Assembly (NCBI RefSeq): GCF_026168515.1
Contig: NZ_CP093443.1
Location: 2,976,001 to 3,040,000 of the forward strand
Length of the DNA: 64,000 nt
Source: Brevibacterium spongiae
Lineage (GTDB): Bacteria; Actinomycetota; Actinomycetes; Actinomycetales; Brevibacteriaceae
Reading direction: 5' to 3'
Part shown: positions 47,177 through 55,620 of the stretch, piece by piece
How positions within the stretch are numbered: the stretch's first letter is position 1
How the letters are laid out: the number at the start of each line of letters is the position of its first letter
Notes under the pieces: model-generated
The model's database searches: none
What the model saw: the letters and a program-made list of their open reading frames with translations, nothing else
What the model was told of the DNA's origin: nothing
Position numbers and translations under genes: made by a program

Positions 47177-49051
47177 TCATTCGACAGTGACCGACTTCGC
47201 GAGGTTGCGCGGCTGGTCGACGTCAAGGCCCTTGGCCGTGGCCAGTTCCATCGCGAAGATCTGCAGCGGAACGGTCGTCAGCAGCGGGGCCATGAGCGTC
47301 GTCGTCTCGGGAACGGCGATGACCTCGGAGGCGAACTGGTCGACCTCTTCGTCGCCTTCCTCGGCGATGACGACGGTGTTCGCACCGCGGGCGCGCACCT
47401 CCTGGATGTTGGAGATGACCTTCGCATGCAGCGAGTCGCGGCCGCGCTTGGACGGCACGACGATGATGACGAGCTGACCGTCGTCGATGAGGGCGATCGG
47501 TCCGTGCTTAAGCTCACCGGCGGCGAAGCCCTCGGCATGGATATAGGCGAGCTCCTTGAGCTTGAGCGCGCCCTCCATCGCCACCGGGTAGCCGACGTGA
47601 CGGCCGAGGAACAGCACCGAGCCGACGTCCTTGTTCCGGTCGGCCAGGGCCAGGACCTGGTCCTTCGTCTCGTCGAGGATCCGCTGGATCTTCTCCGGGA
47701 TGGTCTGCAGTTCAGACAGGATCGTGGCGATCTCGTCGCGGAACTTGTTCCCGCGCAGCTGTGCGAGGTAGAGGCCGAGCAGGTAGCAGGCGACGACCTG
47801 GGACAGGAAGGCCTTCGTCGAGGCCACGGCGATCTCGGGACCGGCGTGCGTATACAGCGCGGCATCGGATTCGCGCGGGATCGTCGAGCCGAAGGTGTTG
47901 CAGATCGCGATGACCTTCGCGCCCTGCTGACGGGCGTGGCGGACGGCCATGATCGTGTCCATGGTCTCCCCGGACTGCGAGATCGCCACGACCAGCGTCT
48001 TCTCGGTCACCACCGGATCCCGGTAGCGGAATTCGTGGGCGAGCTCCACCTCGGTGGGGATGCGGCACCAGTGCTCGATCGCGTACTTCGCGACCTGACC
48101 GGCGTATGCGGCAGTGCCGCAGGCGATGACGACGATCTTGTCCACGGACTTGAGCACGTTCTCGTCGATGTGCATCTCATCGAGTGTCAGCCGGCCCTCG
48201 GTGTCGAGACGGCCGAGCAGCGTATCGGCCACGGCCTGCGGCTGATCGTGGATCTCCTTGTCCATGAAGGACGCGAAGCCGCCCTTCTCCGCCGAGGCGG
48301 TGTCCCAGTCGACCTCGAACTGCTCACCCTCGACGAGGTTGCCGTCCGTATCCGTGATCGTGACCTCGTCCGGGGTGATCGTCACGACCTCGTCCTGGCC
48401 GATCTCCACGGCCGTGCGGGTGTAGTCGATGAAGGCTGCGACGTCGGAGCCGAGGAAGTTCTCACCCTCGCCGAGGCCGATGACCAGCGGGGAGTTGCGG
48501 CGTGCCGCCACGACCTGGCCGGGCAGGTCGGCGTGGACGGCGAGCAGGGTGAACGCACCTTCGAGCTGGCTCGCGGTCGCACGCATCGCAGCGGTGAGGT
48601 CGCCGGTGGCCCGGTAGTTCTTGGCCAGCTGGGCGGCGGCCACCTCGGTGTCGGTTTCGGAGAGGAATTCGACGCCCTCGGCCACGAGGTCCTTCTTCAG
48701 GTGGGCGAAGTTCTCGATGATGCCGTTGTGGATGAGCGCGAGCTTGCCGCCGTCGGCAAGGTGCGGGTGGGCGTTGAGATCGGTGGGCCCACCATGGGTG
48801 GCCCAGCGGGTGTGGCCGATGCCGGTCTGCGCGGCCGGCAGAGGATTGGCCTCGATCTCCTCGGTGAGGGCGGAGAACTTTCCGGCCTTCTTCGCCGAGG
48901 CGAGTTCGCCTTCCGGGGTCACGAGCGCGACTCCGGCCGAGTCATAGCCGCGGTACTCGAGCCTCTTCAGCCCTCCGAGCACGACGTCGAGCGCCTGATG
49001 ATCGGCATTGTCAACGGGGGCCTTGGATACATAGCCAACGATTCCACACAT
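47177..49051 (-). CDS. glmS: Glutamine--fructose-6-phosphate aminotransferase (isomerizing)
   Basis: It makes glucosamine 6-phosphate from fructose 6-phosphate and glutamine, the first step to UDP-GlcNAc. From ATG 49051 it has 624 residues. MCGIVGYVS gives the N-terminal catalytic Cys after Met removal; LEYRGYDSAGVAL follows. Two SIS domains run from about 295, with ISQSGETMDT and the C-terminal DQPRNLAKSVTVE that is near-universal in GlmS. TAAAAT 7 nt upstream and no ribosome site indicate leaderless translation. No glmS ribozyme is seen. Confidence 0.97.
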   Translation of the reverse strand: MCGIVGYVSKAPVDNADHQALDVVLGGLKRLEYRGYDSAGVALVTPEGELASAKKAGKFSALTEEIEANPLPAAQTGIGHTRWATHGGPTDLNAHPHLADGGKLALIHNGIIENFAHLKKDLVAEGVEFLSETDTEVAAAQLAKNYRATGDLTAAMRATASQLEGAFTLLAVHADLPGQVVAARRNSPLVIGLGEGENFLGSDVAAFIDYTRTAVEIGQDEVVTITPDEVTITDTDGNLVEGEQFEVDWDTASAEKGGFASFMDKEIHDQPQAVADTLLGRLDTEGRLTLDEMHIDENVLKSVDKIVVIACGTAAYAGQVAKYAIEHWCRIPTEVELAHEFRYRDPVVTEKTLVVAISQSGETMDTIMAVRHARQQGAKVIAICNTFGSTIPRESDAALYTHAGPEIAVASTKAFLSQVVACYLLGLYLAQLRGNKFRDEIATILSELQTIPEKIQRILDETKDQVLALADRNKDVGSVLFLGRHVGYPVAMEGALKLKELAYIHAEGFAAGELKHGPIALIDDGQLVIIVVPSKRGRDSLHAKVISNIQEVRARGANTVVIAEEGDEEVDQFASEVIAVPETTTLMAPLLTTVPLQIFAMELATAKGLDVDQPRNLAKSVTVE

Positions 49052-49058
49052 GAGGGAG

Positions 49059-49064
49059 ATTTTA
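49059..49064 (-). promoter_or_regulatory. -10 element, leaderless glmS
   Basis: TAAAAT on the minus strand lies 7 nt before the ATG at 49051. Confidence 0.65.
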
Positions 49065-49148
49065 CGCACTCCCGGCCGTTCTCGTGTATTTCGGCGAGTC
49101 ACGATCGGGTCAACGTGACGAACTGCACGGGCCGGGGGCACCTCAGCC

Positions 49149-49234
49149 CCACCTCGGCGGGGGTGTGTGCGGTACTCGGGCACCACCTCGGCGCGGGTTG
49201 GTACGGGCCGTCGCCCCACCTCGGCGCGGGTTGG
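49149..49234 (+). repeat. Short direct repeats between glmS and coaA
   Basis: CCACCTCGGCGCGGGTTGG occurs exactly at 49183-49201 and 49216-49234, with a shorter related copy (CCACCTCGGCGGGGGTG) at 49149-49165. They lie in the divergent promoter region and contain a variant of the abundant 11-mer. Confidence 0.75.
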
Positions 49235-49261
49235 GAACATGACGCATGACACAATGGGCGC

Positions 49262-50299
49262 ATGAGCACAGTCGACCCTCAACTGGACCGCGCACGCCGG
49301 CTCGCGGGCCTCAACACCGCCCGTCGCAGCGAGCCGGACACGACGTCCCCGTTCTGGGAATTCGATCGCGAGGTGTGGGGCACGCTCGCCCAGGCCACTC
49401 CCCTGCCGCTGAAGCAGCGGGACATCGAACGGCTGCGCGGTCTCGGCGATCGGATCAACCTCGACGAAGTGGCCCAGGTCTACCTGCCGCTGTCACGGCT
49501 GCTCAACCTCTACGTCTCCGCCCGCCGTGCGAAACACGATCTGACCAGGGAATTCTTCTCTCCCCTGCACGAACGCGGATTGGAACCGCAAGACGCCAAG
49601 CGCACCCCGTTCGTCATCGGCGTCGCCGGCTCCGTGGCCGTGGGCAAGTCCACGACCGCGCGCGTGCTGCGCGAACTGCTCGCCCGCTGGCCCGATACCC
49701 CGCGCGTCGAACTCATCACCACCGACGGGTTCCTCTACCCCAACGCCGAACTCGAGCGTCGCCGCCTCAACGGACGCAAGGGATTCCCCGAATCCTATGA
49801 CCGGCGCAAACTGCTCAAGTTCATCTCCGCAGTGAAATCCGGGGCCCCCGAGGTCCGCGCGCCCGTGTACTCGCACCACACCTACGACATCGTCCCCGGC
49901 GCCGAGGTGGTCGTCCGCTCCCCCGATGTGCTCATCGTCGAAGGGCTCAACGTCCTCCAACCGGCCCGGCCCCGCCAGGACGGCACCGTGGGGTTGGCAA
50001 TCAGCGACTACTTCGACTTCTCCGTCTACGTCGACGCGCGCTCCCGCGACATCCGGCAGTGGTACATCTCCCGGTTCCTCAAGCTCAAACATGGTGCGTT
50101 CCAGGACGAGGACTCCTACTTCCACCGCTATTCGAAGCTCGACGACGACGAAGCGATCACTCTGGCCACGGAGATCTGGGACTCGATCAACTTCCCGAAC
50201 CTGCGCGAGAACGTCCAGCCCAGCCGCGGTCGAGCCGACCTCGTCCTCCATAAGTCCGCCGACCACACGATCCGCAAGGTGCAGCTGCGCAAGCTGTGA
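49262..50299 (+). CDS. coaA: Pantothenate kinase, type I
   Basis: It catalyses the first committed step of CoA synthesis. The 345-residue protein has the P-loop [16 protein letters not shown] (near 120), the TTDGFLYPN motif and the [13 protein letters not shown] stretch of bacterial CoaA. The upstream CACAAT at 6 nt before the ATG may be a leaderless -10, and there is no ribosome site. It is divergent from glmS. Confidence 0.96.
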   Translation: MSTVDPQLDRARRLAGLNTARRSEPDTTSPFWEFDREVWGTLAQATPLPLKQRDIERLRGLGDRINLDEVAQVYLPLSRLLNLYVSARRAKHDLTREFFSPLHERGLEPQDAKRTPFVIGVAGSVAVGKSTTARVLRELLARWPDTPRVELITTDGFLYPNAELERRRLNGRKGFPESYDRRKLLKFISAVKSGAPEVRAPVYSHHTYDIVPGAEVVVRSPDVLIVEGLNVLQPARPRQDGTVGLAISDYFDFSVYVDARSRDIRQWYISRFLKLKHGAFQDEDSYFHRYSKLDDDEAITLATEIWDSINFPNLRENVQPSRGRADLVLHKSADHTIRKVQLRKL

Positions 50300-50575
50300 G
50301 CCGGTGCGGCTCGGCAGAGTCGGAGCCTGTGCGCGGGAGCCGTTCGGTCGGATCGGAACCCGTGCTCGGGTCGGCCGCCTCGGCGAGCTTGTGACACGGG
50401 TCGCCGGCGGGTGAGGAAATAGTTTCACCCCTTCCGCGGTTGCACAGTGTGCACTGACCTACTCACCGCCGACAGGCCACCCGCCTGCGGCGGCGACCGG
50501 ATGCGAGCGATCCTCGCGCCGTCACGGGAGTCCCCGTGCATGCTCGGTCGTTTCGGCAGCAGAAAAGGACCCACT

Positions 50576-52438
50576 ATGAGCACGCCCTCAGCGCATCACC
50601 TGATGTACTCCTCGGTCAAAAGCAAGAGGACCCCGGAGACGACCATCCAGTCGGGCATCTACAAGAGGATCGCCGGCTATGCGACGCGGCATAAGCGCAA
50701 GCTCATCGTCTTCCTCATCCTCTCCGTGCTCACCGCAGGAATCGGCGTGCTCAACCCGGTGCTCGCCGGCGACGTCGTCAATGCGATCACCGGCGGGGGT
50801 CCCGTGTCCACGGTGGTGTGGCTGGCCGTGGCGATCGGCGGGCTGGCCATCGCCGATGCCGCCATCTCGATCACGAACCGGTACCTGTCCTCACGCATCG
50901 GTGAAGGGCTCATCTTCGATCTGCGCACCGCTGTGTACGACCATGTCCAGTCGATGCCGATCGCCTTCTTCAACCGCACCCGCACCGGCGCACTGGTCTC
51001 GCGTCTCAACACCGACGTCATCGGCGCCCAGCGGGCGTTCTCGAACACTCTGTCGGGCATCGTGTCGAACTTCGTCTCACTGGCCCTGACGGTCGGTGTC
51101 ATGGTCACGATCTCCTGGCAGGTGACCGTGATGTCGATCCTCCTGCTGCCGCTGTTCATCATCCCCACCCGCATGCTCAGCGGAAAGCTCGCGTCCCTGC
51201 AGTTCGAGGCCGCGAACAACTCCGCGGACATGTCGACACGGATGACGGAGCGATTCTCCGCGGCCGGGGCCACGCTCATCAAGCTCTTCGGCAACCCCCG
51301 CAAGGAGAACGAGGAATTCGCCGACCGTGCCGGTCAGGTCCGCGACATCGGAGTCAAGGTCGCGATGCTGCAGTCGACGTTCGTGTCCTCACTGACGCTG
51401 GTCTCTGCCCTGGCACTGGCGCTGGTCTACGGCGTCGGCGGTGCACAGGCGGTCCTCGGCAACCTCAATGCCGGTCAGGTTGTCACCTTGGCGCTGCTGC
51501 TGACCAGGCTCTACACTCCGCTGACGATGCTCGCCAACGCGCGCCTGGACATCCAGAGTGCCGTCGTATCGTTCCAGCGGGTGTTCGAGATCCTCGACCT
51601 CGTGCCGTACTTCAAGGAACCTTCGCAGCCTCGTGCGCTGCCGGCCGGGGGTCTCGATGTGACGTTCGATCACGTCGACTTCGCCTACCCCAGCGCTTCT
51701 CAGGTCAGCCTGGCCAGTCTCGAGGACGTGTCCGTACTCGATTCGCGCGGCGGCGAGGAGGTCATCCACGACTTGAGCTTCACAATCCCTGCCGGACACA
51801 CTGTCGCTCTCGTCGGATCGTCCGGCGCCGGCAAGTCGACGATCGCGTCCCTGCTGCCGCGCCTCTATGACGTCACCGGTGGGAAGATCACCATCGGCGG
51901 CGTCGACGTCCGGGATCTGTCATTCGCGGATCTGCGTGAGTCCGTCGGCGTCGTGACCCAAGATGGCCACGTCTTCCACGAGTCGATCCGGGCGAACCTC
52001 GAGCTCGTCAACCCCGACGCCACCGAGGCGGAGATGCTCGATGCGCTCGACCGCGCGCAGCTGACTGGAGTCATCAACGCGCTGCCCGATGGCTTGGACA
52101 CGGTCGTCGGCGAACGCGGGTACCGGCTCTCCGGCGGTGAACGTCAGCGGCTGACGATCGCACGGATGCTGCTCGCTGCCCCGGAGATCGTCGTTCTCGA
52201 CGAGGCCACCTCGGCGCTGGATTCGACGAACGAAGCCGCGATCCAACGGGCACTGGCGCAGGCGATGCACGGTCGCACAGCCCTGGTCATCGCGCACCGA
52301 CTCTCGACGATCCGTCAGGCCGACACGATCCTCGTCGTCGAGGCCGGTCGCATCGTCGAGTCGGGGTCGCATGCCGAACTCGTCGGCCGCGGCGGCCGCT
52401 ACGCCGAGCTCTACGCCACCCAGTTCGCCTCGAGCTGA
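50576..52438 (+). CDS. ABC exporter, fused membrane and ATPase domains (ABCB/MsbA-like)
   Basis: This 620-residue half-transporter has six hydrophobic helices (about 40-330) and a C-terminal ABC domain with Walker A GSSGAGKST (near 414), LSGGERQR (near 518) and VVLDEATSALD. It probably works as a homodimer exporting lipids or hydrophobic compounds. A ~30-residue insert (SQVSLASLEDVSVLDSRGGE) lies before the ATPase strand. ATG 50576 has AAAAGGA upstream; earlier in-frame starts are not supported. Confidence 0.92.
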   Translation: MSTPSAHHLMYSSVKSKRTPETTIQSGIYKRIAGYATRHKRKLIVFLILSVLTAGIGVLNPVLAGDVVNAITGGGPVSTVVWLAVAIGGLAIADAAISITNRYLSSRIGEGLIFDLRTAVYDHVQSMPIAFFNRTRTGALVSRLNTDVIGAQRAFSNTLSGIVSNFVSLALTVGVMVTISWQVTVMSILLLPLFIIPTRMLSGKLASLQFEAANNSADMSTRMTERFSAAGATLIKLFGNPRKENEEFADRAGQVRDIGVKVAMLQSTFVSSLTLVSALALALVYGVGGAQAVLGNLNAGQVVTLALLLTRLYTPLTMLANARLDIQSAVVSFQRVFEILDLVPYFKEPSQPRALPAGGLDVTFDHVDFAYPSASQVSLASLEDVSVLDSRGGEEVIHDLSFTIPAGHTVALVGSSGAGKSTIASLLPRLYDVTGGKITIGGVDVRDLSFADLRESVGVVTQDGHVFHESIRANLELVNPDATEAEMLDALDRAQLTGVINALPDGLDTVVGERGYRLSGGERQRLTIARMLLAAPEIVVLDEATSALDSTNEAAIQRALAQAMHGRTALVIAHRLSTIRQADTILVVEAGRIVESGSHAELVGRGGRYAELYATQFASS

Positions 52439-52746
52439 GGGCTGAGGGCGTGGGCGCGGGCGCGGGCGGATTCCCACAAGTTAAGTGGGCTCAGATTGCC
52501 AGATTCCAGCGGATTATGTGCACTCTGGCCCCACTTAACTGGCGATAGCTGGGGCAACGGGCCCTCGATGCCCCCTCGGCAAGCACATTTTGGCCTATAA
52601 CCCACATTTGTAACGCCTGCTCCCACAAAAGATACGCGTGCAAACACATGTCGTCCCCTGCATCTGGATCGAAACAGATGCAGAGGACGAAAAGTGGTTT
52701 CTCAAGGCTTGCTGCCGCCGGCTCCTTACAGCGGCAGCCCGGCTCC
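52439..52746. other. Gene-free region between ABC exporter and glmM
   Basis: No gene is seen in these 308 bases between two convergent genes. An inverted repeat AGTTAAGTGGG / CCCACTTAACT lies at 52479-52489 and 52530-52540, which could terminate or be the trace of a small palindromic element. The stretch 52590-52700 is relatively AT-rich. A 16-bp direct repeat lies at the glmM end. Confidence 0.55.
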
Positions 52747-52754
52747 TTACAGCG
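52718..52754. repeat. 16-bp direct repeat spanning the glmM stop codon
   Basis: CCGGCTCCTTACAGCG occurs at 52718-52733 and 52739-52754 (21-bp period). The second copy contains the glmM TAA and last codons; the first is a downstream duplicate. Confidence 0.8.
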
Positions 52755-54099
52755 CCAGGTGCTCCTTGACCGAGGCGGCGAGACGCTCGGCCTGCGCGGT
52801 GGCAGCGTCTTCGGTCGATGCCTCGACCATGACGCGGATGAGCGGCTCGGTGCCCGAGGCACGCAGCAGCACACGGCCGGTATCGGCGAGCTCGGCTTCG
52901 ACGGCGGCAACCTCGGCGGCGACCTGCGGGTGGTCGACGTTGTTCTTGTCCACGCCCTTGACGTTGACGAGTGCCTGCGGAAGCTGCGGGATCTCTGCGG
53001 CGAGGTCGGCCAGGGTGCGTTTGGCGTCGGCCATCCGCTTCATCAGGTGCAGGGCAGTCTGCACTCCGTCGCCGGTGGTTCCGTGGTCGAGCATGAGCAC
53101 ATGCCCGGACTGCTCCCCACCGAGCACATACCTGTCAGCGACCATCCGCTCGAGCACATACCGGTCTCCCACTGCCGTCTGCACGGTGTTGATGCCGTAC
53201 TTGTCCATCGCCTGCGTGAGACCGAGGTTCGACATGACAGTGGTGACCAGGGTGTTCCCGCGCAGCTCACCGAGCTCCTTGAGCCCGATCGCGAGGATGC
53301 CCATGACCTGGTCGCCGTTGACGACCCGGCCCAGCGAGTCCACGGCCAGGCAGCGGTCGGCGTCGCCGTCGAAGGCCACACCGAGGTCGGACTGGGTTTC
53401 GACGACGAGTCGCTGCAGCGGTTCGAGGTGGGTGGAGCCGACTCCGTCGTTGATGTTGAAGCCGTCGGGTTCGGCGGCAGAGACGATGACCTCGGCGCCG
53501 GCCTGGCGCAGTGCGGCGGGCCCGACGATGGAAGCCGCCCCATGGGCGCAGTCGACGACGACCTTGAGCCCGGACAGCGGACGCACGTTCTCGGCGTCGA
53601 CGCAGTGCACGAGGTGTTCGGTGTATTCGTCGGCTGCCGCCGGGTAGCGGGAGATGCGGCCGACGTCCGCGCCGGTCGGACGCTCCCAGTCCTCGTCGAA
53701 GATCGCCAGGATCTCGTCCTCGACCGCGTCGTCGAGCTTCGTGCCTCCTGCGGCGAAGAATTTGATGCCGTTGTCGGGCATGGGGTTGTGGGAGGCGGAG
53801 ATGACGACGCCGAAGGCGGCCCCCGTATCCTTGACGACCTGCGCGATGCCCGGCGTCGGCAGCATGCCCGCGTCGAGGACGTCGACTCCCGTCGAGGCGA
53901 TGCCGGCGCTCAGCGCGGCGGAGAGGAATTCGCCGGACACGCGCGTGTCACGTCCGACCACGGCGAAGGGGCGCTTCTCACCCGTCCAGCCGCGGCTGAG
54001 CACGCGTGAACCTGCGACCGAGAGCTGGAGAGCGAGTTTGGCCGTGATGTCGCGATTGGCCAGTCCGCGCACTCCATCGGTGCCGAAGAGTCGAGACAT
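52747..54099 (-). CDS. glmM: Phosphoglucosamine mutase
   Basis: It converts glucosamine 6-phosphate to glucosamine 1-phosphate. The 450-residue protein begins FGTDGVRGLAN, has the phosphoserine loop ISASHNPMPDNG (near 100), the metal loop FDGDADRCL (near 243) and the C-terminal RASGTEPLIRVMVE phosphate-binding motif. ATG 54099 has AAAGGA upstream. It lies downstream of rplM-rpsI, separated by a hairpin, as in other actinobacteria. Confidence 0.97.
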   Translation of the reverse strand: MSRLFGTDGVRGLANRDITAKLALQLSVAGSRVLSRGWTGEKRPFAVVGRDTRVSGEFLSAALSAGIASTGVDVLDAGMLPTPGIAQVVKDTGAAFGVVISASHNPMPDNGIKFFAAGGTKLDDAVEDEILAIFDEDWERPTGADVGRISRYPAAADEYTEHLVHCVDAENVRPLSGLKVVVDCAHGAASIVGPAALRQAGAEVIVSAAEPDGFNINDGVGSTHLEPLQRLVVETQSDLGVAFDGDADRCLAVDSLGRVVNGDQVMGILAIGLKELGELRGNTLVTTVMSNLGLTQAMDKYGINTVQTAVGDRYVLERMVADRYVLGGEQSGHVLMLDHGTTGDGVQTALHLMKRMADAKRTLADLAAEIPQLPQALVNVKGVDKNNVDHPQVAAEVAAVEAELADTGRVLLRASGTEPLIRVMVEASTEDAATAQAERLAASVKEHLAL

Positions 54100-54249
54100 A
54101 GTGGGGTTCCTTTCGTCAATGTCGGAGTCGATCTTAGTCGATTCCCTCGCCGAGGCGGCCGGTCGTGACCGTGACCGCCGCGCTCACCGCGGCGGCCGAG
54201 CACCACCGCAGTCACCGTGGTGACGGTCGGCTTCGCCCCGGATATGAGA

Positions 54250-54282
54250 AATGCGGCCCCGAACCAGGTTCGGGGCCGCATT
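54250..54282 (-). terminator. Strong hairpin after rpsI
   Basis: AATGCGGCCCCGAACC (54250-54265) is the exact reverse complement of 54267-54282. It lies between rpsI (ends 54367) and glmM (starts 54099) on the minus strand and is followed by TTCTC. Confidence 0.85.
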
Positions 54283-54366
54283 CCAAAGTTCGTCGAACTG
54301 AACTGTCGATACTGTCGATGACTGCGACTCAGTGGCAGACCAGTCGCAGCTTCTCGAACAGGTCGA

Positions 54367-54876
54367 TCAGCGCTTCGAGAACTGAGGTGCCTTACGGGCC
54401 TTCTTGAGACCGGCCTTCTTGCGCTCAGGAACGCGAGCGTCACGGCTGAGGTATCCGGCCTTCTTCAGCTCGGCGCGGTTGGATTCCGCGTCGATCTGGT
54501 TGAGCGAACGAGCCACGCCCAGGCGGACGGCGCCGGCCTGGCCGGAGGGTCCACCGCCGGAGATCCGGACGATGACGTCGAAACGTCCGCCCAGGTCCAG
54601 CAGGGTGAAGGGCTCGTTGACGAGCTGCTGGTGCAGCTTGTTCGGGAAGTACTCTTCGAGAGTACGTCCGTTGATCGTCCACTCGCCGGTGCCGGGGACG
54701 AGGCGCACACGAGCAATTGCCTGCTTGCGGCGTCCGACTCCGTTGCCGGGAGCGGTCAGGGACTGTCCACGTCCGCCAGCGGTGCTTTCGCCCAGGCCGG
54801 CAGATGCGGGAGTCTCGGAAGTGTATTCGGTGATCTCTTCGTCGACAGTTTCTGTCGCGTTGGTGGTATCAGCCAC
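54367..54876 (-). CDS. rpsI: 30S ribosomal protein S9
   Basis: This 169-residue S9 has the conserved core from about residue 45 ([19 protein letters not shown]) and ends in the universal C-terminal SKR that reaches the P-site tRNA. The N-terminal ~45 residues are an acidic, Thr/Ser/Gly-rich extension common in actinobacterial S9. It follows rplM by 32 nt in the normal rplM-rpsI pair. Confidence 0.97.
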   Translation of the reverse strand: MADTTNATETVDEEITEYTSETPASAGLGESTAGGRGQSLTAPGNGVGRRKQAIARVRLVPGTGEWTINGRTLEEYFPNKLHQQLVNEPFTLLDLGGRFDVIVRISGGGPSGQAGAVRLGVARSLNQIDAESNRAELKKAGYLSRDARVPERKKAGLKKARKAPQFSKR

Positions 54877-54908
54877 GGTTCTCCTCGGGATGTCTAGAGC
54901 TCAGGCGC

Positions 54909-55352
54909 TTACTGCGCGACCTGGCTGAGTTCGTACGGCTGCGGATTCTGAGCGGCGTGCGGGTGCTCGGCACCTGCATAGACCTTCAGCTTCTGCATCT
55001 GGGCACGTCCGAGACGAGTCTTCGGGACCATACCGGCGACAGCCTTTTCGACTGCACGCTCGGGGTGAGTGGCGAGGAGCTCGGCGTAGTTCACGCTCTT
55101 GAGGCCACCCGGGTATCCGGAGTGGCGGTAGGCGCGCTTCTTCTCGAGCTTCGCACCAGTCAGCGCGACCTTGTCGGCGTTGATGATGATGACGAAGTCA
55201 CCGGTGTCGGTGTTCGGGGTGAACGTGGTCTTGTGCTTGCCGCGCAGGAGGCGTGCAACCTGCGAAGCAAGGCGACCGAGCACCTGATCAGTGGCGTCAA
55301 TGACGTGCCACTGGTGCTCAGTGTCACCGGGCTTAGCTGTATACGTACGCAA
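54909..55352 (-). CDS. rplM: 50S ribosomal protein L13
   Basis: L13 is an early-assembly 50S protein. With a TTG start at 55352 it has 147 residues and begins [15 protein letters not shown], matching the normal actinobacterial N-terminus; AGAAGG lies 5 nt upstream. The nearest in-frame ATG (55400) would add 16 residues of unlike sequence. [20 protein letters not shown] and [20 protein letters not shown] are L13 signatures. Confidence 0.96.
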   Translation of the reverse strand: MRTYTAKPGDTEHQWHVIDATDQVLGRLASQVARLLRGKHKTTFTPNTDTGDFVIIINADKVALTGAKLEKKRAYRHSGYPGGLKSVNYAELLATHPERAVEKAVAGMVPKTRLGRAQMQKLKVYAGAEHPHAAQNPQPYELSQVAQ

Positions 55353-55620
55353 AAGTAGCCTTCTTTTCGTATCTTGTTCAGTGCAGCGCCGGATCCTCAT
55401 CGAGTCGTGAGTCCGATGGGTCTCAAGCGCTGGTTGTCTTCAATCGGGTGAACCTATCGACGCATTCCCCTCACCTACGGGCCTGCAACGCATGAGGCTA
55501 TGTAAGGGAGTGCGACAAGCACACACAACGACAATCAAATATACATGGCGACGGGCCCGAGGAGCAAACGCTCAGAGCGGTCTCAGACCCAGCCGAAACC
55601 TGAGCCGATACTATTGATCT
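55353..55620. other. Divergent region rplM / unknown membrane protein
   Basis: No gene is seen in these 268 bases. On the minus strand TTGTGT and TACATA are a plausible promoter about 160 nt upstream of rplM, which would leave a long untranslated leader. On the plus strand TACTAT serves the next gene. Confidence 0.4.
55609..55614 (+). promoter_or_regulatory. -10 element, leaderless membrane-protein pair
   Basis: TACTAT lies 6 nt before the GTG at 55621. Confidence 0.6.

Noticed and set aside
49052..49261. glmS ribozyme upstream of glmS
   Set aside because: The start is leaderless, so there is no 5' untranslated region to hold it.
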